Positions 16,046 through 24,125 of a stretch of DNA of 42,336 nucleotides are shown piece after piece. Source of the DNA: Arenibacter amylolyticus (GTDB lineage Bacteria; Bacteroidota; Bacteroidia; Flavobacteriales; Flavobacteriaceae); contig NZ_MTAZ01000026.1 of assembly GCF_002150785.1 (NCBI RefSeq), positions 1 to 42,336 of the forward strand, in the 5' to 3' direction. Positions within the stretch are counted from its first letter, which is position 1, and every line of letters begins with the position of its first letter. A program made the translations under genes and the position numbers. Below the pieces are notes generated by a model that was not told where the DNA came from, searched no databases, and was given only the letters and a program-made list of their open reading frames with translations.

Positions 16046-18004
16046 ATGAGAAAATATAAATATCTATTTTTTGGACTGCTGGGAGTGTTTGCACTAATGA
16101 CCGGCTGTAATAACCAAGGGAAAAGCGGAGCCAAAGGGGCTTTGGGATCCAGTGTCGCAGATAGGGTCTACGTTCCACCTGGGGAGTACGACGATTTCTA
16201 TGCCTTCTTTTCTGGCGGATATACCGGTAACCTAACAGTTTACGGACTGCCTTCTGGAAGAATGTTCAAGGAAATTCCAGTTTTTTCACAGTTTCCCACC
16301 AACGGCTATGGCTATTCGGAAGAAACTAAGCCCATGCTGAACACTTCTTTTGGATTTGTGCCATGGGATGATTCCCACCACCCGGATATTTCCCAAACCA
16401 ATGGGGAATTAGATGGGCGATGGATATTTATCAACGGTAACAATACCCCGAGGATTGCTAGAATTGACCTTACCACTTTTGAAACGGTAGAAATTATAGA
16501 AGTGCCTAACAGTGCAGGGAACCACAGTTCTTCCTTTATTACGGAAAACACAGAATATGTGGTAGCGGGTACAAGATTTTCGGTTCCTGTACCACAGCGA
16601 GATATGCCTATAAAGGATTATAAAGGAAACTTTAAAGGAGCTATATCCTTTATTAGTGTAGCCCCCGAAACGGGCCTAATGGATATTAAATTTCAATTGA
16701 TGATGCCTGGGTTCAATTATGACCTCTCGCATCCCGGTAGAAATAAGTCGCACGGATGGTTCTTCTTTACCACCTATAATACCGAGGAAGCCAATACGTT
16801 AATGGAGGTGAATTCCTCTCAGAACGACAAGGATTTCATTGCGGCTGTAAACTGGAAGAAAATTGAAGAATATGTAAACAATGGTGGCGGTACCATGATG
16901 CCTGCTGAGTATGCCCATAACGTTTATGATGAACATACCCATACGGCTACTTCTACCATGAAGAAAGAGGTATTAACCGTAGATCCTACCAAAGTGCCTG
17001 GTGCGGTTTATTTCTTACCAACCCCAAAATCCCCTCACGGTTGTGATGTAGATCCCTCTGGAGAGTATATAATTGGGAATGGGAAATTGTCTGCAGATTT
17101 AACGGTGCATTCCTTCACCAATATGATAGATGCTATAGAGAACGAAAAATTTGATGGAGAGGCTTACGGAATCCCTATTCTAAAATTTGAGGAAGTACTA
17201 GGAGGTGTAGTTACCCAAGCCGGACTAGGTCCCTTGCATACCGAATTTGATGGAAAAGGAAATGCCTATACCACCTTCTTTATATCCTCTGAGGTAGTGA
17301 AATGGAAGTTGGGCACCTGGGAAGTATTAGACAGACAGCCTTCTTATTACTCTGTAGGCCATGGGATGATTCCTGGTGGAAACTCACAAAAGCCTTTTGG
17401 AAAATATTATGTTTCCATGAACAAGATTACCAAGGATAGGTACCTACCCGTTGGACCAGAAATGGAGCACTCTGCACAATTGTACGATATTTCTGGAGAT
17501 AAGATGGAGTTGTTGTATGATTTCCCAACCCATGGGGAACCGCATTATGCAGCTGGTATCCCTGCAGAGAAATTGATTGCTAATAGCAGAAAAATCTATA
17601 AACTTTCTGAAAACAAGCATCCTTATGCAGCCTTAACTGCCAATGATACTAAATTGGTACGGGACGGAAAAGTGGTACATGTGTATATGTCTACCATCCG
17701 AAGCCACTTTACACCAGATAATATTGAGGGGATTAAAGTAGGGGATGAGGTGTATTTCCATATCACCAACCAGGAACAGGATTTTGACGTACCTCACGGC
17801 TTTGCTATGATAGGTGCTACCAATGCAGAGTTGTTAATTGCACCAGGGCAAACAAAGACCTTATTATGGGAGCCTAAAAAAGTAGGGGTATGGCCCTTCT
17901 ACTGTACAGATTTCTGTTCTGCACTTCACCAAGAAATGCAAGGATATGTAAGGGTTTCCCCCGCAGATTCTGATTTGGAACTTAGTTGGTCCCTTGGAGA
18001 TTAA
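16046..18004 (+). CDS. nosZ: Nitrous-oxide reductase, clade II, predicted lipoprotein
   Basis: The 652-residue enzyme reduces N2O to N2. The signal peptide is of Sec type with no twin arginine, a hallmark of clade II, and ends in a lipobox (LMTGC, C21). The beta-propeller carries the CuZ histidines: DDSHHPD (H111, H112), AEYAHN, SPHGCDVDPSG, GPLHTEFDG, VGHGMIPGG and MEHSAQ. The C-terminal cupredoxin domain carries the CuA ligands VPHGFAM (H584) and CTDFCSALHQEM (C620, C624, H628, M631). All expected CuA residues are present. It is flanked upstream by cytochrome and fasciclin genes. An intrinsic terminator follows its stop. Confidence 0.97.
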   Translation: MRKYKYLFFGLLGVFALMTGCNNQGKSGAKGALGSSVADRVYVPPGEYDDFYAFFSGGYTGNLTVYGLPSGRMFKEIPVFSQFPTNGYGYSEETKPMLNTSFGFVPWDDSHHPDISQTNGELDGRWIFINGNNTPRIARIDLTTFETVEIIEVPNSAGNHSSSFITENTEYVVAGTRFSVPVPQRDMPIKDYKGNFKGAISFISVAPETGLMDIKFQLMMPGFNYDLSHPGRNKSHGWFFFTTYNTEEANTLMEVNSSQNDKDFIAAVNWKKIEEYVNNGGGTMMPAEYAHNVYDEHTHTATSTMKKEVLTVDPTKVPGAVYFLPTPKSPHGCDVDPSGEYIIGNGKLSADLTVHSFTNMIDAIENEKFDGEAYGIPILKFEEVLGGVVTQAGLGPLHTEFDGKGNAYTTFFISSEVVKWKLGTWEVLDRQPSYYSVGHGMIPGGNSQKPFGKYYVSMNKITKDRYLPVGPEMEHSAQLYDISGDKMELLYDFPTHGEPHYAAGIPAEKLIANSRKIYKLSENKHPYAALTANDTKLVRDGKVVHVYMSTIRSHFTPDNIEGIKVGDEVYFHITNQEQDFDVPHGFAMIGATNAELLIAPGQTKTLLWEPKKVGVWPFYCTDFCSALHQEMQGYVRVSPADSDLELSWSLGD

Positions 18005-18024
18005 CCCCAAATAATAGGATAGAT

Positions 18025-18062
18025 AAAAAGCGGGCGATGTTTACGGACTGCCCGCTTTTTTT
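18025..18062 (+). terminator. Strong intrinsic terminator between nosZ and the accessory genes
   Basis: AAAAAGCGGGC (18025-18035) pairs with GCCCGC plus a seven-T run (18050-18062) around a 14-base loop. The next gene starts only 48 bases on, and no clear TAnnTTTG promoter is visible in that gap. Read-through would lower expression of the accessory genes relative to nosZ. Confidence 0.85.
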
Positions 18063-18109
18063 AGAAAATCTAGAACGTACACCACCCAAAAAAAGACTAG
18101 CCATTATTA

Positions 18110-18733
18110 ATGCAAAATGATATGAAAAAAGCAAGTGTATTTATGATCATCGGGCCACTGTTATTGTTGGGACTCTATGCTTTTCCCTTGTGGAATATTA
18201 TGCTTGGAGCACCCCAATATCCAGAGCCGATGGGAATGAACATATATATCAATGGAATTAAAGGAGTGGAGGAATTTGACATCCAAAACATAGATGGCTT
18301 AAATCACTACATAGGGATGAAGACCATCCCTAAGCCAGAAGAAATGTGGGAGTTTAGTGTTTTTCCAATAGTAGTAGGGGCAATGGTATTCTTTGGGGTA
18401 ATGATAGGCTTGCTGGGGTTTATGGAAAAAGTAAGCTACCGATGGTTTTTTGGTTGGTTTGTACTGATGGCTGTTTTAGGACTTTTAGGTATGTACGATT
18501 TTAATGCTTGGATGACCGATTATGGTACCGACCTCGATCCTCGAGCCATAATGAAACTTACCCATCCAGATGGGACGCCCATGACTTATAAACCACCCTT
18601 ATTAGGGAATGAAAAAATGTTGAATTTCGATGTTACCTCATTGCCCAGTGCAGGAGGCTATCTAATGTTTCTAGGAATGCTGCTCACTTTGGTGGCAGGA
18701 TACTTAGGGTATAAAAAAAGTAATAAAAAGTAA
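18110..18733 (+). CDS. Four-helix membrane protein of the nos cluster (NosB-position)
   Basis: The 207-residue protein has hydrophobic segments at about 7-30, 86-107, 112-131 and 183-203. A large outside loop lies between helices 1 and 2, and another between 3 and 4 (about 132-180, with YGTDLDPRAIMKL and TYKPPLLGNEKML). Start may be M1 (18110) or M5 (18122). I do not recognise a characterised family. A membrane protein directly after nosZ is usual in clade II clusters, where the gene is called nosB, but similarity to Wolinella NosB is not something I can verify. Likely role: electron transfer or NosZ maturation at the membrane. Confidence 0.7.
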   Translation: MQNDMKKASVFMIIGPLLLLGLYAFPLWNIMLGAPQYPEPMGMNIYINGIKGVEEFDIQNIDGLNHYIGMKTIPKPEEMWEFSVFPIVVGAMVFFGVMIGLLGFMEKVSYRWFFGWFVLMAVLGLLGMYDFNAWMTDYGTDLDPRAIMKLTHPDGTPMTYKPPLLGNEKMLNFDVTSLPSAGGYLMFLGMLLTLVAGYLGYKKSNKK

Positions 18734-18778
18734 ACCGATATGACTCTGATAAGGCGATCTCCTATAAAAATAAAAAAC

Positions 18779-19240
18779 ATGAACCAGTATTTATTTTCCC
18801 TATTCTTACTGCTATTGATTACTTCCTGTAGTATTAAGCCACAACCAATAGTCTATGGTACGGATGGCTGCCATTTTTGTAGGATGACCATTGTAGATAG
18901 GCAGCATGCGGCACAAATAGTAACGGATAAAGGGAAGGCATATAAGTTTGATGCTACAGAGTGTATGCTAAATTATCTAATGGATATTAAAAGTAAGGAT
19001 ATCGCTCTTTTCCTAGTAAATGATTATTCCAACCCAGGTGCATTAATCAATGCCACCCAGGCCTATTATTTAATTAGTGAAGGGATACCGAGTCCCATGG
19101 GAGCATACTTAACCGCCTTTGGAACACAGGAAGGACAGGAAGAGGCTTGGATAACGCATAAGGGAGATAAGCTTAATTGGGAGCAGCTTAAATTTGTGTT
19201 TGGAGATTATAGCAATTCTGCTAGTAATATGGAGCAATAA
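18779..19240 (+). CDS. nosL: NosL copper-binding lipoprotein
   Basis: ATG 18779 gives a lipoprotein signal with C17 (LITSC). An earlier in-frame ATG at 18740 would put basic residues before it and is less likely. The body has the NosL signature GTDGCHFCRMTIVDRQHAAQ, then YKFDATECML and a C-terminal GDKLNW. NosL binds Cu(I) and delivers it towards CuZ assembly with NosD, NosF and NosY. The mature part is about 137 residues, in the family range. It lies 45 bases after the membrane protein gene and upstream of the cupin. Confidence 0.93.
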   Translation: MNQYLFSLFLLLLITSCSIKPQPIVYGTDGCHFCRMTIVDRQHAAQIVTDKGKAYKFDATECMLNYLMDIKSKDIALFLVNDYSNPGALINATQAYYLISEGIPSPMGAYLTAFGTQEGQEEAWITHKGDKLNWEQLKFVFGDYSNSASNMEQ

Positions 19241-19299
19241 TCAATAGGTACACCTTCGCGTAGAAGGCAGTAGTACTTCAAACAGTTATAACAGCATAT

Positions 19300-19596
19300 A
19301 TGACATACAAGATTAACAATATAATAAGAGATCAAAAGCATCAGCAATTGCAAGTGCAAAAGCTGGTGAAAACGCCTTCGGTTGAAATATTAGGGGTAAG
19401 TTTAGAAAAAGGAGCTATTTTTCCCAAGCACACCTCCCCTACGGAGGCACAATTAATTGTCTTGGAAGGAAAAATCAACTTTCATATCGAGGACAAAAAC
19501 TATGTATTGGGAAAACATCAACTTTTCAGCTTCCCGAAAGAGATAGTACATTGGGTTTCCGCAGAGGAAAACGCTAAATTCTTGATTGTACGATAA
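19300..19596 (+). CDS. Small single-domain cupin
   Basis: The 98-residue protein has the cupin fold pattern: a first motif around GAIFPKHTSPTEAQLIVLEGKINFHI and a second around GKHQLFSFPKEIVHWVSA. Of the usual metal ligands it keeps H in KHTS, E in TEAQ, and H in VHWV, so metal binding is possible but the first motif is degenerate. No signal peptide is present, so it is cytoplasmic. Its stop overlaps the nosD start by one base (TAATG), showing translational coupling. A similar small cupin sits next to the ric gene at 26659-26958. Function unknown; sensing or redox chemistry is speculative. Confidence 0.8.
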   Translation: MTYKINNIIRDQKHQQLQVQKLVKTPSVEILGVSLEKGAIFPKHTSPTEAQLIVLEGKINFHIEDKNYVLGKHQLFSFPKEIVHWVSAEENAKFLIVR

Positions 19597-20834
19597 TGGG
19601 GAAAAAGCAGTTGTTCTTTGTTATTATTATGCTTCTGATAGGCGTCAAAACCTGGGCTTCTACCATAACGGTATGTAAAACGTGTCCTATAAAGACCATT
19701 CAGGAGGGAATATCACAGGCGTCCGATTTTGATACCGTTTTAGTCAAAAATGGAACCTATAACGAATTTAATCTCAAAATAAACAAACCGTTGACCCTAA
19801 TGGGAGAAGGCAATCCCATAATTGATGGAGGGGAGCAAGGGGAGATAATTCAGATAATGGCCAATAACGTTACTATTGACGGGTTCGTTATCAAGAATGT
19901 GGGCACTAGCTACACCTCAGACTATGCAGCCATACGAGTTATTGGGAGTGAGGATTTTTTAATCCAAAATGTGAAATTGGAAAAATTGTTTTTTGGCATT
20001 TATTTGGAAAAATCTAAAAATGGGATGGTACTCAATAACACCATTCAAGGGGATGCTAAAGATGAGTACAACTCAGGAAATGGAATACAGTTATGGTATT
20101 CCCAAAATATTGTGGTTGCCAATAATTCCATTCAGAATGTAAGGGATGGCATCTATTTGGAGTTTTCAGACTTTATAACCATAGAACATAATTATAGCGG
20201 TAATAATCTTAGGTACGGACTACATTTTATGTTTTCCAATGACGATGTATATAAAGGGAACACCTTTGAGAACAATGGGGCAGGGGTAGCGGTAATGTTT
20301 TCTAAAAGGATAGATATGCACGGCAATACCTTTAAAAAAAATTGGGGTACTGCCTCTTTTGGTTTGCTGTTAAAGGAAATAAACGATGCCGAAATATCTG
20401 GAAATACTTTTGAGGAGAATACCGTAGGGATTAGTATAGAGGGCTCTAACCGAATAGTCTATAGGAATAATGATTTTATTAGTAACGGTTGGGCCATAAA
20501 AGTACGCGGAGCCTGTTATGCCAATACCATTACCAATAATAATTTCCTTTACAATTCCTTTGACCTGGCCTATAACGGAAATCTACACGATAATGTTTTT
20601 GAGAAAAACTATTGGAGCGATTATACGGGGTACGACTTAGATAGGGATGGTTTTGGGGATGTGCCCTATAGGCCAGTGAAATTATTTTCCTATATCGTAA
20701 ATCGGACTCCAGAGACTATAATTCTCTTAAGGAGCCTGTTTATGGATATCATAGATTTTTCCGAAAAAGTATCCCCGGTATTTACTCCGGATAATTTAGT
20801 AGATGCAAAACCATTAATGAAAAGAAATAAATGA
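19596..20834 (+). CDS. nosD: NosD, periplasmic copper-site maturation protein
   Basis: The 412-residue protein has a Sec signal peptide (cut near TWAS), then CKTCPIKTIQEGISQA and a long right-handed beta-helix made of NosD/CASH-type repeats rich in N and G (GFVIKN, NNTIQGD, NNSIQNV, GNTFENN, GNTFKKN). It ends in a helical tail. It acts in the periplasm with the ABC transporter NosFY to supply the sulfide and copper parts of CuZ. It overlaps the cupin by 1 base and nosF by 4 bases (ATGA), a tightly coupled set. Confidence 0.95.
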   Translation: MGKKQLFFVIIMLLIGVKTWASTITVCKTCPIKTIQEGISQASDFDTVLVKNGTYNEFNLKINKPLTLMGEGNPIIDGGEQGEIIQIMANNVTIDGFVIKNVGTSYTSDYAAIRVIGSEDFLIQNVKLEKLFFGIYLEKSKNGMVLNNTIQGDAKDEYNSGNGIQLWYSQNIVVANNSIQNVRDGIYLEFSDFITIEHNYSGNNLRYGLHFMFSNDDVYKGNTFENNGAGVAVMFSKRIDMHGNTFKKNWGTASFGLLLKEINDAEISGNTFEENTVGISIEGSNRIVYRNNDFISNGWAIKVRGACYANTITNNNFLYNSFDLAYNGNLHDNVFEKNYWSDYTGYDLDRDGFGDVPYRPVKLFSYIVNRTPETIILLRSLFMDIIDFSEKVSPVFTPDNLVDAKPLMKRNK

Positions 20835-21529
20835 TACAGGTAGAAAACCTACATAAGAAATTTGGGAAAAATCCGGTCCTGACGGGATTGGACCTTAATA
20901 TTCACGCAGGCAGCATTTTTGCGGTTCTAGGACCCAATGGGTCTGGAAAAACAACCTTGATTAAAACGGTGCTCGGGATGGTAATTCCGGATAAGGGGAT
21001 TATTTCCGTGATGGACTCCCCCGTAAAAAATCAATGGAAATATCGTCAACAGATAAATTACTTGCCCCAAATTGCCAATTTCCCGGGCAACCTAAAGGTT
21101 TTGGAATTGATTGAGATGATTAAGGACATACGGCAAATGCCCAGTGACGAAGCACAGCTTATAGCCCGATTTGGATTGGAGCCATTCTTAGATAAGAAGC
21201 TGAGCAATTTATCGGGGGGTACCAAACAAAAGGTAAATATTGTACTGGCCTTTATGTTTAATTGTCCCTTGATTATCCTGGACGAACCTACCAATGGCTT
21301 GGATCCTCTGGCCCTCATAAGATTAAAAGAACTGATCTTTGAGGAAAAGGCAAAAGGGAAAACCTTCCTAATAACTTCCCATATCATGCAATTTGTAGAG
21401 GAAGTATCCGATGAGGTGGTCTATCTTTTAGAAGGGAAGATTTACTTTAAAGGGAGTATAAACGACTTAAAGGTGAAAACCAAACAGACTAATTTTGAAC
21501 ATGCCATTGCGGCCATATCAACCTACTAG
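20831..21529 (+). CDS. nosF: NosF ABC-transporter ATPase
   Basis: The 232-residue ATPase powers the NosFY transporter of CuZ maturation. It has Walker A GPNGSGKTT (residues 34-42), a Q-loop region near YLPQIANF, the signature LSGGTKQK near 128, Walker B LIILDEPTNGLDP, and the switch His in TSHIM. All catalytic motifs are intact. It overlaps nosD by 4 bases and is followed by nosY after 5 bases. Confidence 0.95.
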   Translation: MIQVENLHKKFGKNPVLTGLDLNIHAGSIFAVLGPNGSGKTTLIKTVLGMVIPDKGIISVMDSPVKNQWKYRQQINYLPQIANFPGNLKVLELIEMIKDIRQMPSDEAQLIARFGLEPFLDKKLSNLSGGTKQKVNIVLAFMFNCPLIILDEPTNGLDPLALIRLKELIFEEKAKGKTFLITSHIMQFVEEVSDEVVYLLEGKIYFKGSINDLKVKTKQTNFEHAIAAISTY

Positions 21530-21534
21530 CCAAC

Positions 21535-22317
21535 ATGATAAAAATATTAAAATATAGTTTTTACGATTTAATGCGAAGCCGTTGGAGCTACGTATATTTC
21601 CTTTTTTACCTCCTATTAGGTTTTGTTTTGTTGTTTCTTAACAACGAGCTATCCAAGGCCGTAATAACCTTAATGAACGTTATAATTGTGCTGGTACCCT
21701 TAATTGGGACAATTTTTGGGGTGATGTACTTTTATAATTCCAAGGAGTTTACGGAGTTGTTATTGGCCCAACCCATTAAACGATCCTCCATATTTTTTGG
21801 ACAATATCTTGGTGTAGCCGGTTCCCTTACCATGAGCTTGGTTTTGGGATTGGGGATCCCCTTTGCACTATATGGGCTTTTTGAAAGTAATGCCATTTGG
21901 GATTTCTCCCTATTGCTTATTACAGGCGCATTTTTAACCATGATCTTTTCGGGCTTGGCCTTTAATATTGCCCTGTCTAACGAGAATAAGATAAAAGGAT
22001 TTGGGTACGCGGTATTGTCATGGTTGTTTTTGGCAGTGATCTACGATGGACTTTTCCTAATGTCCTTGATTGTTTTTGAACAATATCCCTTGGATAACTT
22101 TTCCTTGATGGCAACGATGTTTAACCCCATAGACCTATCCAGGACGCTTATTCTCTTAAAATTGGACATTTCTGCCCTTTTGGGATATACAGGAGCCATC
22201 TTTAAGCAATTTTTCGGTACTAATCTGGGGGTGGTAATATCGCTGATTATGCTAAGCTTATGGACCTTGATTCCGGTTTGGCGCTTGGGATATAAATCCA
22301 AGAGAAAAGATTTTTAA
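21535..22317 (+). CDS. nosY: NosY ABC-transporter permease
   Basis: The 260-residue membrane protein has six predicted helices, starting with SYVYFLFYLLLGFVLLFL and ending near VVISLIMLSLWTLIPVW. The cytoplasmic segment FYNSKEFTELLLAQPIKRS is typical of ABC-2 type NosY permeases and contacts NosF. It is the inner-membrane part of the NosDFY complex. It is the last canonical nos gene; a further membrane protein gene follows after 62 bases. Confidence 0.93.
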   Translation: MIKILKYSFYDLMRSRWSYVYFLFYLLLGFVLLFLNNELSKAVITLMNVIIVLVPLIGTIFGVMYFYNSKEFTELLLAQPIKRSSIFFGQYLGVAGSLTMSLVLGLGIPFALYGLFESNAIWDFSLLLITGAFLTMIFSGLAFNIALSNENKIKGFGYAVLSWLFLAVIYDGLFLMSLIVFEQYPLDNFSLMATMFNPIDLSRTLILLKLDISALLGYTGAIFKQFFGTNLGVVISLIMLSLWTLIPVWRLGYKSKRKDF

Positions 22318-22379
22318 GTGTCGTTATTGTGCTTTTATAGATATCTTTAATTAATAATTGAGGCAATTTCCTATCACAA

Positions 22380-23612
22380 TTGATTTCCATTAAAGCACAT
22401 ATCAACGGGTCCCTAGGCTATTTTTTATTGGCCGCCTTATTGGGGGTGCTGTTGCGTACCTATGTTGTTTCCCCAATACCCATCCCTATCAATTACCGGT
22501 ATATTGTACATACACATTCCCATATCGCTTTGCTGGGATGGGTTTATATTGGATTAACTTCCCTTTTATTCCATATCTATCTAAGCAACCGGAATCTGGA
22601 TAGGAGGTATAAAAGGATTTTCTGGTTCACCCAATTGTCTTTGGTGGGGATGCTGTTAAGTTTTCCTTTTCAGGGATACGCGCTGTTTTCCATTATTTTC
22701 TCGACGCTGTTTTTAGTGGCCTCCTATTGGTTTACCGGATTTTTTATTAAAAATGTGCCTTCATATATTAAAAAGACCCATTCCTATCGCTGCATTGTTG
22801 TAGCCCTGTGGTTTATGGTTGGCTCCAGTGTAGGCCCCTGGGCTTTAGGCCCTATTATGACCCTATTGGGACCCGAATCCATTTGGTATAAATTGGCCAT
22901 CTATTTCTATCTGCATTTTCAATATAATGGATGGATGATTTTAGCCCTGATCGGTTTATGCCTCTATATTTTGGAAAAACACGGAATTACTATGACCCAA
23001 AAGACATTTAAGGCATTTTTATGGACGGTGGTTAGTGGGATGGTGTTGAGCGTTTTTCTTTCTGCCCTCTGGATAGAACCAAGTTGGATTCTATATTTTA
23101 TGGGAGGTGCAGGGGCTATTTTGCAACTGCTGGCTTTGTGGCTATTGATTCAATTTTGTTATTCGAATAGAAGTACCCTTTATTCAATATTCACCAAAAG
23201 TCAATTTAGGGTGTTATTGGTAATAACCCTTCTCTTGGGAGTTAAAATGATATTACAATTGCTAAGTACCTTGCCTTATTTTGCAAACTTGGCAGCCACC
23301 ATCCTAGACTTTACTATAGGCTATTTACACTGGACGTTTCTGGGAGTAATCAGTATGGGGCTATTTTTTGTGTTGGAGTATTTTAGGTTGATTAAACTCA
23401 CCAAGTTATCTTTTGCCATTTACCTGATGGGCTTTGTCTTTACGGAGACCCTCATCTTTTACAAGGGAGTGGTAGCATGGATGAGATGGCCCTTATGGGA
23501 TGGATATTTAACTTATTTGGCGGTGGGAAGTGGTTTAATTCCCCTAGCGATACTGCTAATGTTGTGGCAATCTAACAAGTACAAGAAAAAGCCTATTGTT
23601 AAGCAGATCTAA
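22380..23612 (+). CDS. Polytopic membrane protein, heme-copper-oxidase/NnrS-like
   Basis: This 410-residue protein has about eleven or twelve hydrophobic segments and very few charged residues. The segment NYRYIVHTHSHIALLGWVY (H44, H46, H48) resembles the low-spin-heme helix of cbb3 oxidase and NorB subunits. Further conserved-looking histidines lie in YLHFQYNGW (H179) and GYLHWTFLG (H317). It lacks the full set of copper-site histidines that I would need to call an oxidase or NO reductase. NnrS-like heme proteins, common beside denitrification genes, are the other option. The only possible start is TTG 22380, because a stop lies in frame at 22359 and no early ATG exists. Confidence 0.6.
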   Translation: MISIKAHINGSLGYFLLAALLGVLLRTYVVSPIPIPINYRYIVHTHSHIALLGWVYIGLTSLLFHIYLSNRNLDRRYKRIFWFTQLSLVGMLLSFPFQGYALFSIIFSTLFLVASYWFTGFFIKNVPSYIKKTHSYRCIVVALWFMVGSSVGPWALGPIMTLLGPESIWYKLAIYFYLHFQYNGWMILALIGLCLYILEKHGITMTQKTFKAFLWTVVSGMVLSVFLSALWIEPSWILYFMGGAGAILQLLALWLLIQFCYSNRSTLYSIFTKSQFRVLLVITLLLGVKMILQLLSTLPYFANLAATILDFTIGYLHWTFLGVISMGLFFVLEYFRLIKLTKLSFAIYLMGFVFTETLIFYKGVVAWMRWPLWDGYLTYLAVGSGLIPLAILLMLWQSNKYKKKPIVKQI

Positions 23613-23629
23613 GGGGAGGGGTAGTCCTT

Positions 23630-24025
23630 TTAAACCCTACTTCTATGCTGATAAATGTGTAAAAACAGCATGGTAGACATTTTGCGGGCCCTATTTTTAG
23701 CCACCCAAGCCAGTTCTCCTTCAAAAAGCTCATCTATGGTCTCAAACCATTCGTTTAACCAAAGTCCAAAATGTTCCTGCGTTATGCTATGGTTCATTTT
23801 GTCATCTACCTTTTGATGAGCTACAATGGGGTTGCCCATATATTTTCGCTTCAGTAATAGGTGGCCCTCCCAAAAATCGGTGAGCAATTCCAAGTGACTG
23901 TCCCAATCCGTAATAATACTATTAAAAATAGGACCTAGGGTTTCATGTCGTCTAATTTTATTGTAAAAGCTGACTACTAGTAGGTTAACATCTTTCCTTT
24001 CTTTAATCTCTCTTTTTGTTGTCAT
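23630..24025 (-). CDS. Group III truncated hemoglobin
   Basis: The 131-residue heme protein has the trHb3 pattern: LLVVSFYNKIRRHETLGPIF with the B-helix F20-Y21 pair, FWEGHLLLKRKYMGNPIVAHQKV with the probable proximal H70, and LWLNEWFETIDE. Truncated hemoglobins bind O2 and NO, and many act in NO detoxification. It is convergent with the membrane protein gene (17 bases between stops). It lies downstream of a 2Fe-2S ferredoxin gene on the same strand, which could supply electrons. A TATATTTG element lies 32 bases upstream of the start. Confidence 0.9.
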   Translation of the reverse strand: MTTKREIKERKDVNLLVVSFYNKIRRHETLGPIFNSIITDWDSHLELLTDFWEGHLLLKRKYMGNPIVAHQKVDDKMNHSITQEHFGLWLNEWFETIDELFEGELAWVAKNRARKMSTMLFLHIYQHRSRV

Positions 24026-24056
24026 GCGTTGTGTTGTTGTATTCTCTTGTCTGCTT

Positions 24057-24064
24057 CAAATATA
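24057..24064 (-). promoter_or_regulatory. Predicted -7 promoter element of the truncated hemoglobin gene
   Basis: On minus this reads TATATTTG, an exact TAnnTTTG match, 31 bases before the ATG. The same octamer occurs before rrf2 (28468-28475). A -33 element at the usual spacing is not obvious. Confidence 0.5.
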
Positions 24065-24125
24065 CAGGGGATCTTCCGAGTGAGGAAATTGTAAACCTAA
24101 TCCCATTAAATCCATGCCCTTTATT

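Noticed and set aside
22380-23612. Confident call as NorB nitric-oxide reductase or cbb3 oxidase subunit
   Set aside because: Only part of the histidine pattern is visible and no partner subunit genes are adjacent.
14793-23612. Recent horizontal transfer of the nos cluster
   Set aside because: I see no transposase, integrase, flanking repeats or obvious shift in base composition, and I cannot compute codon statistics here.
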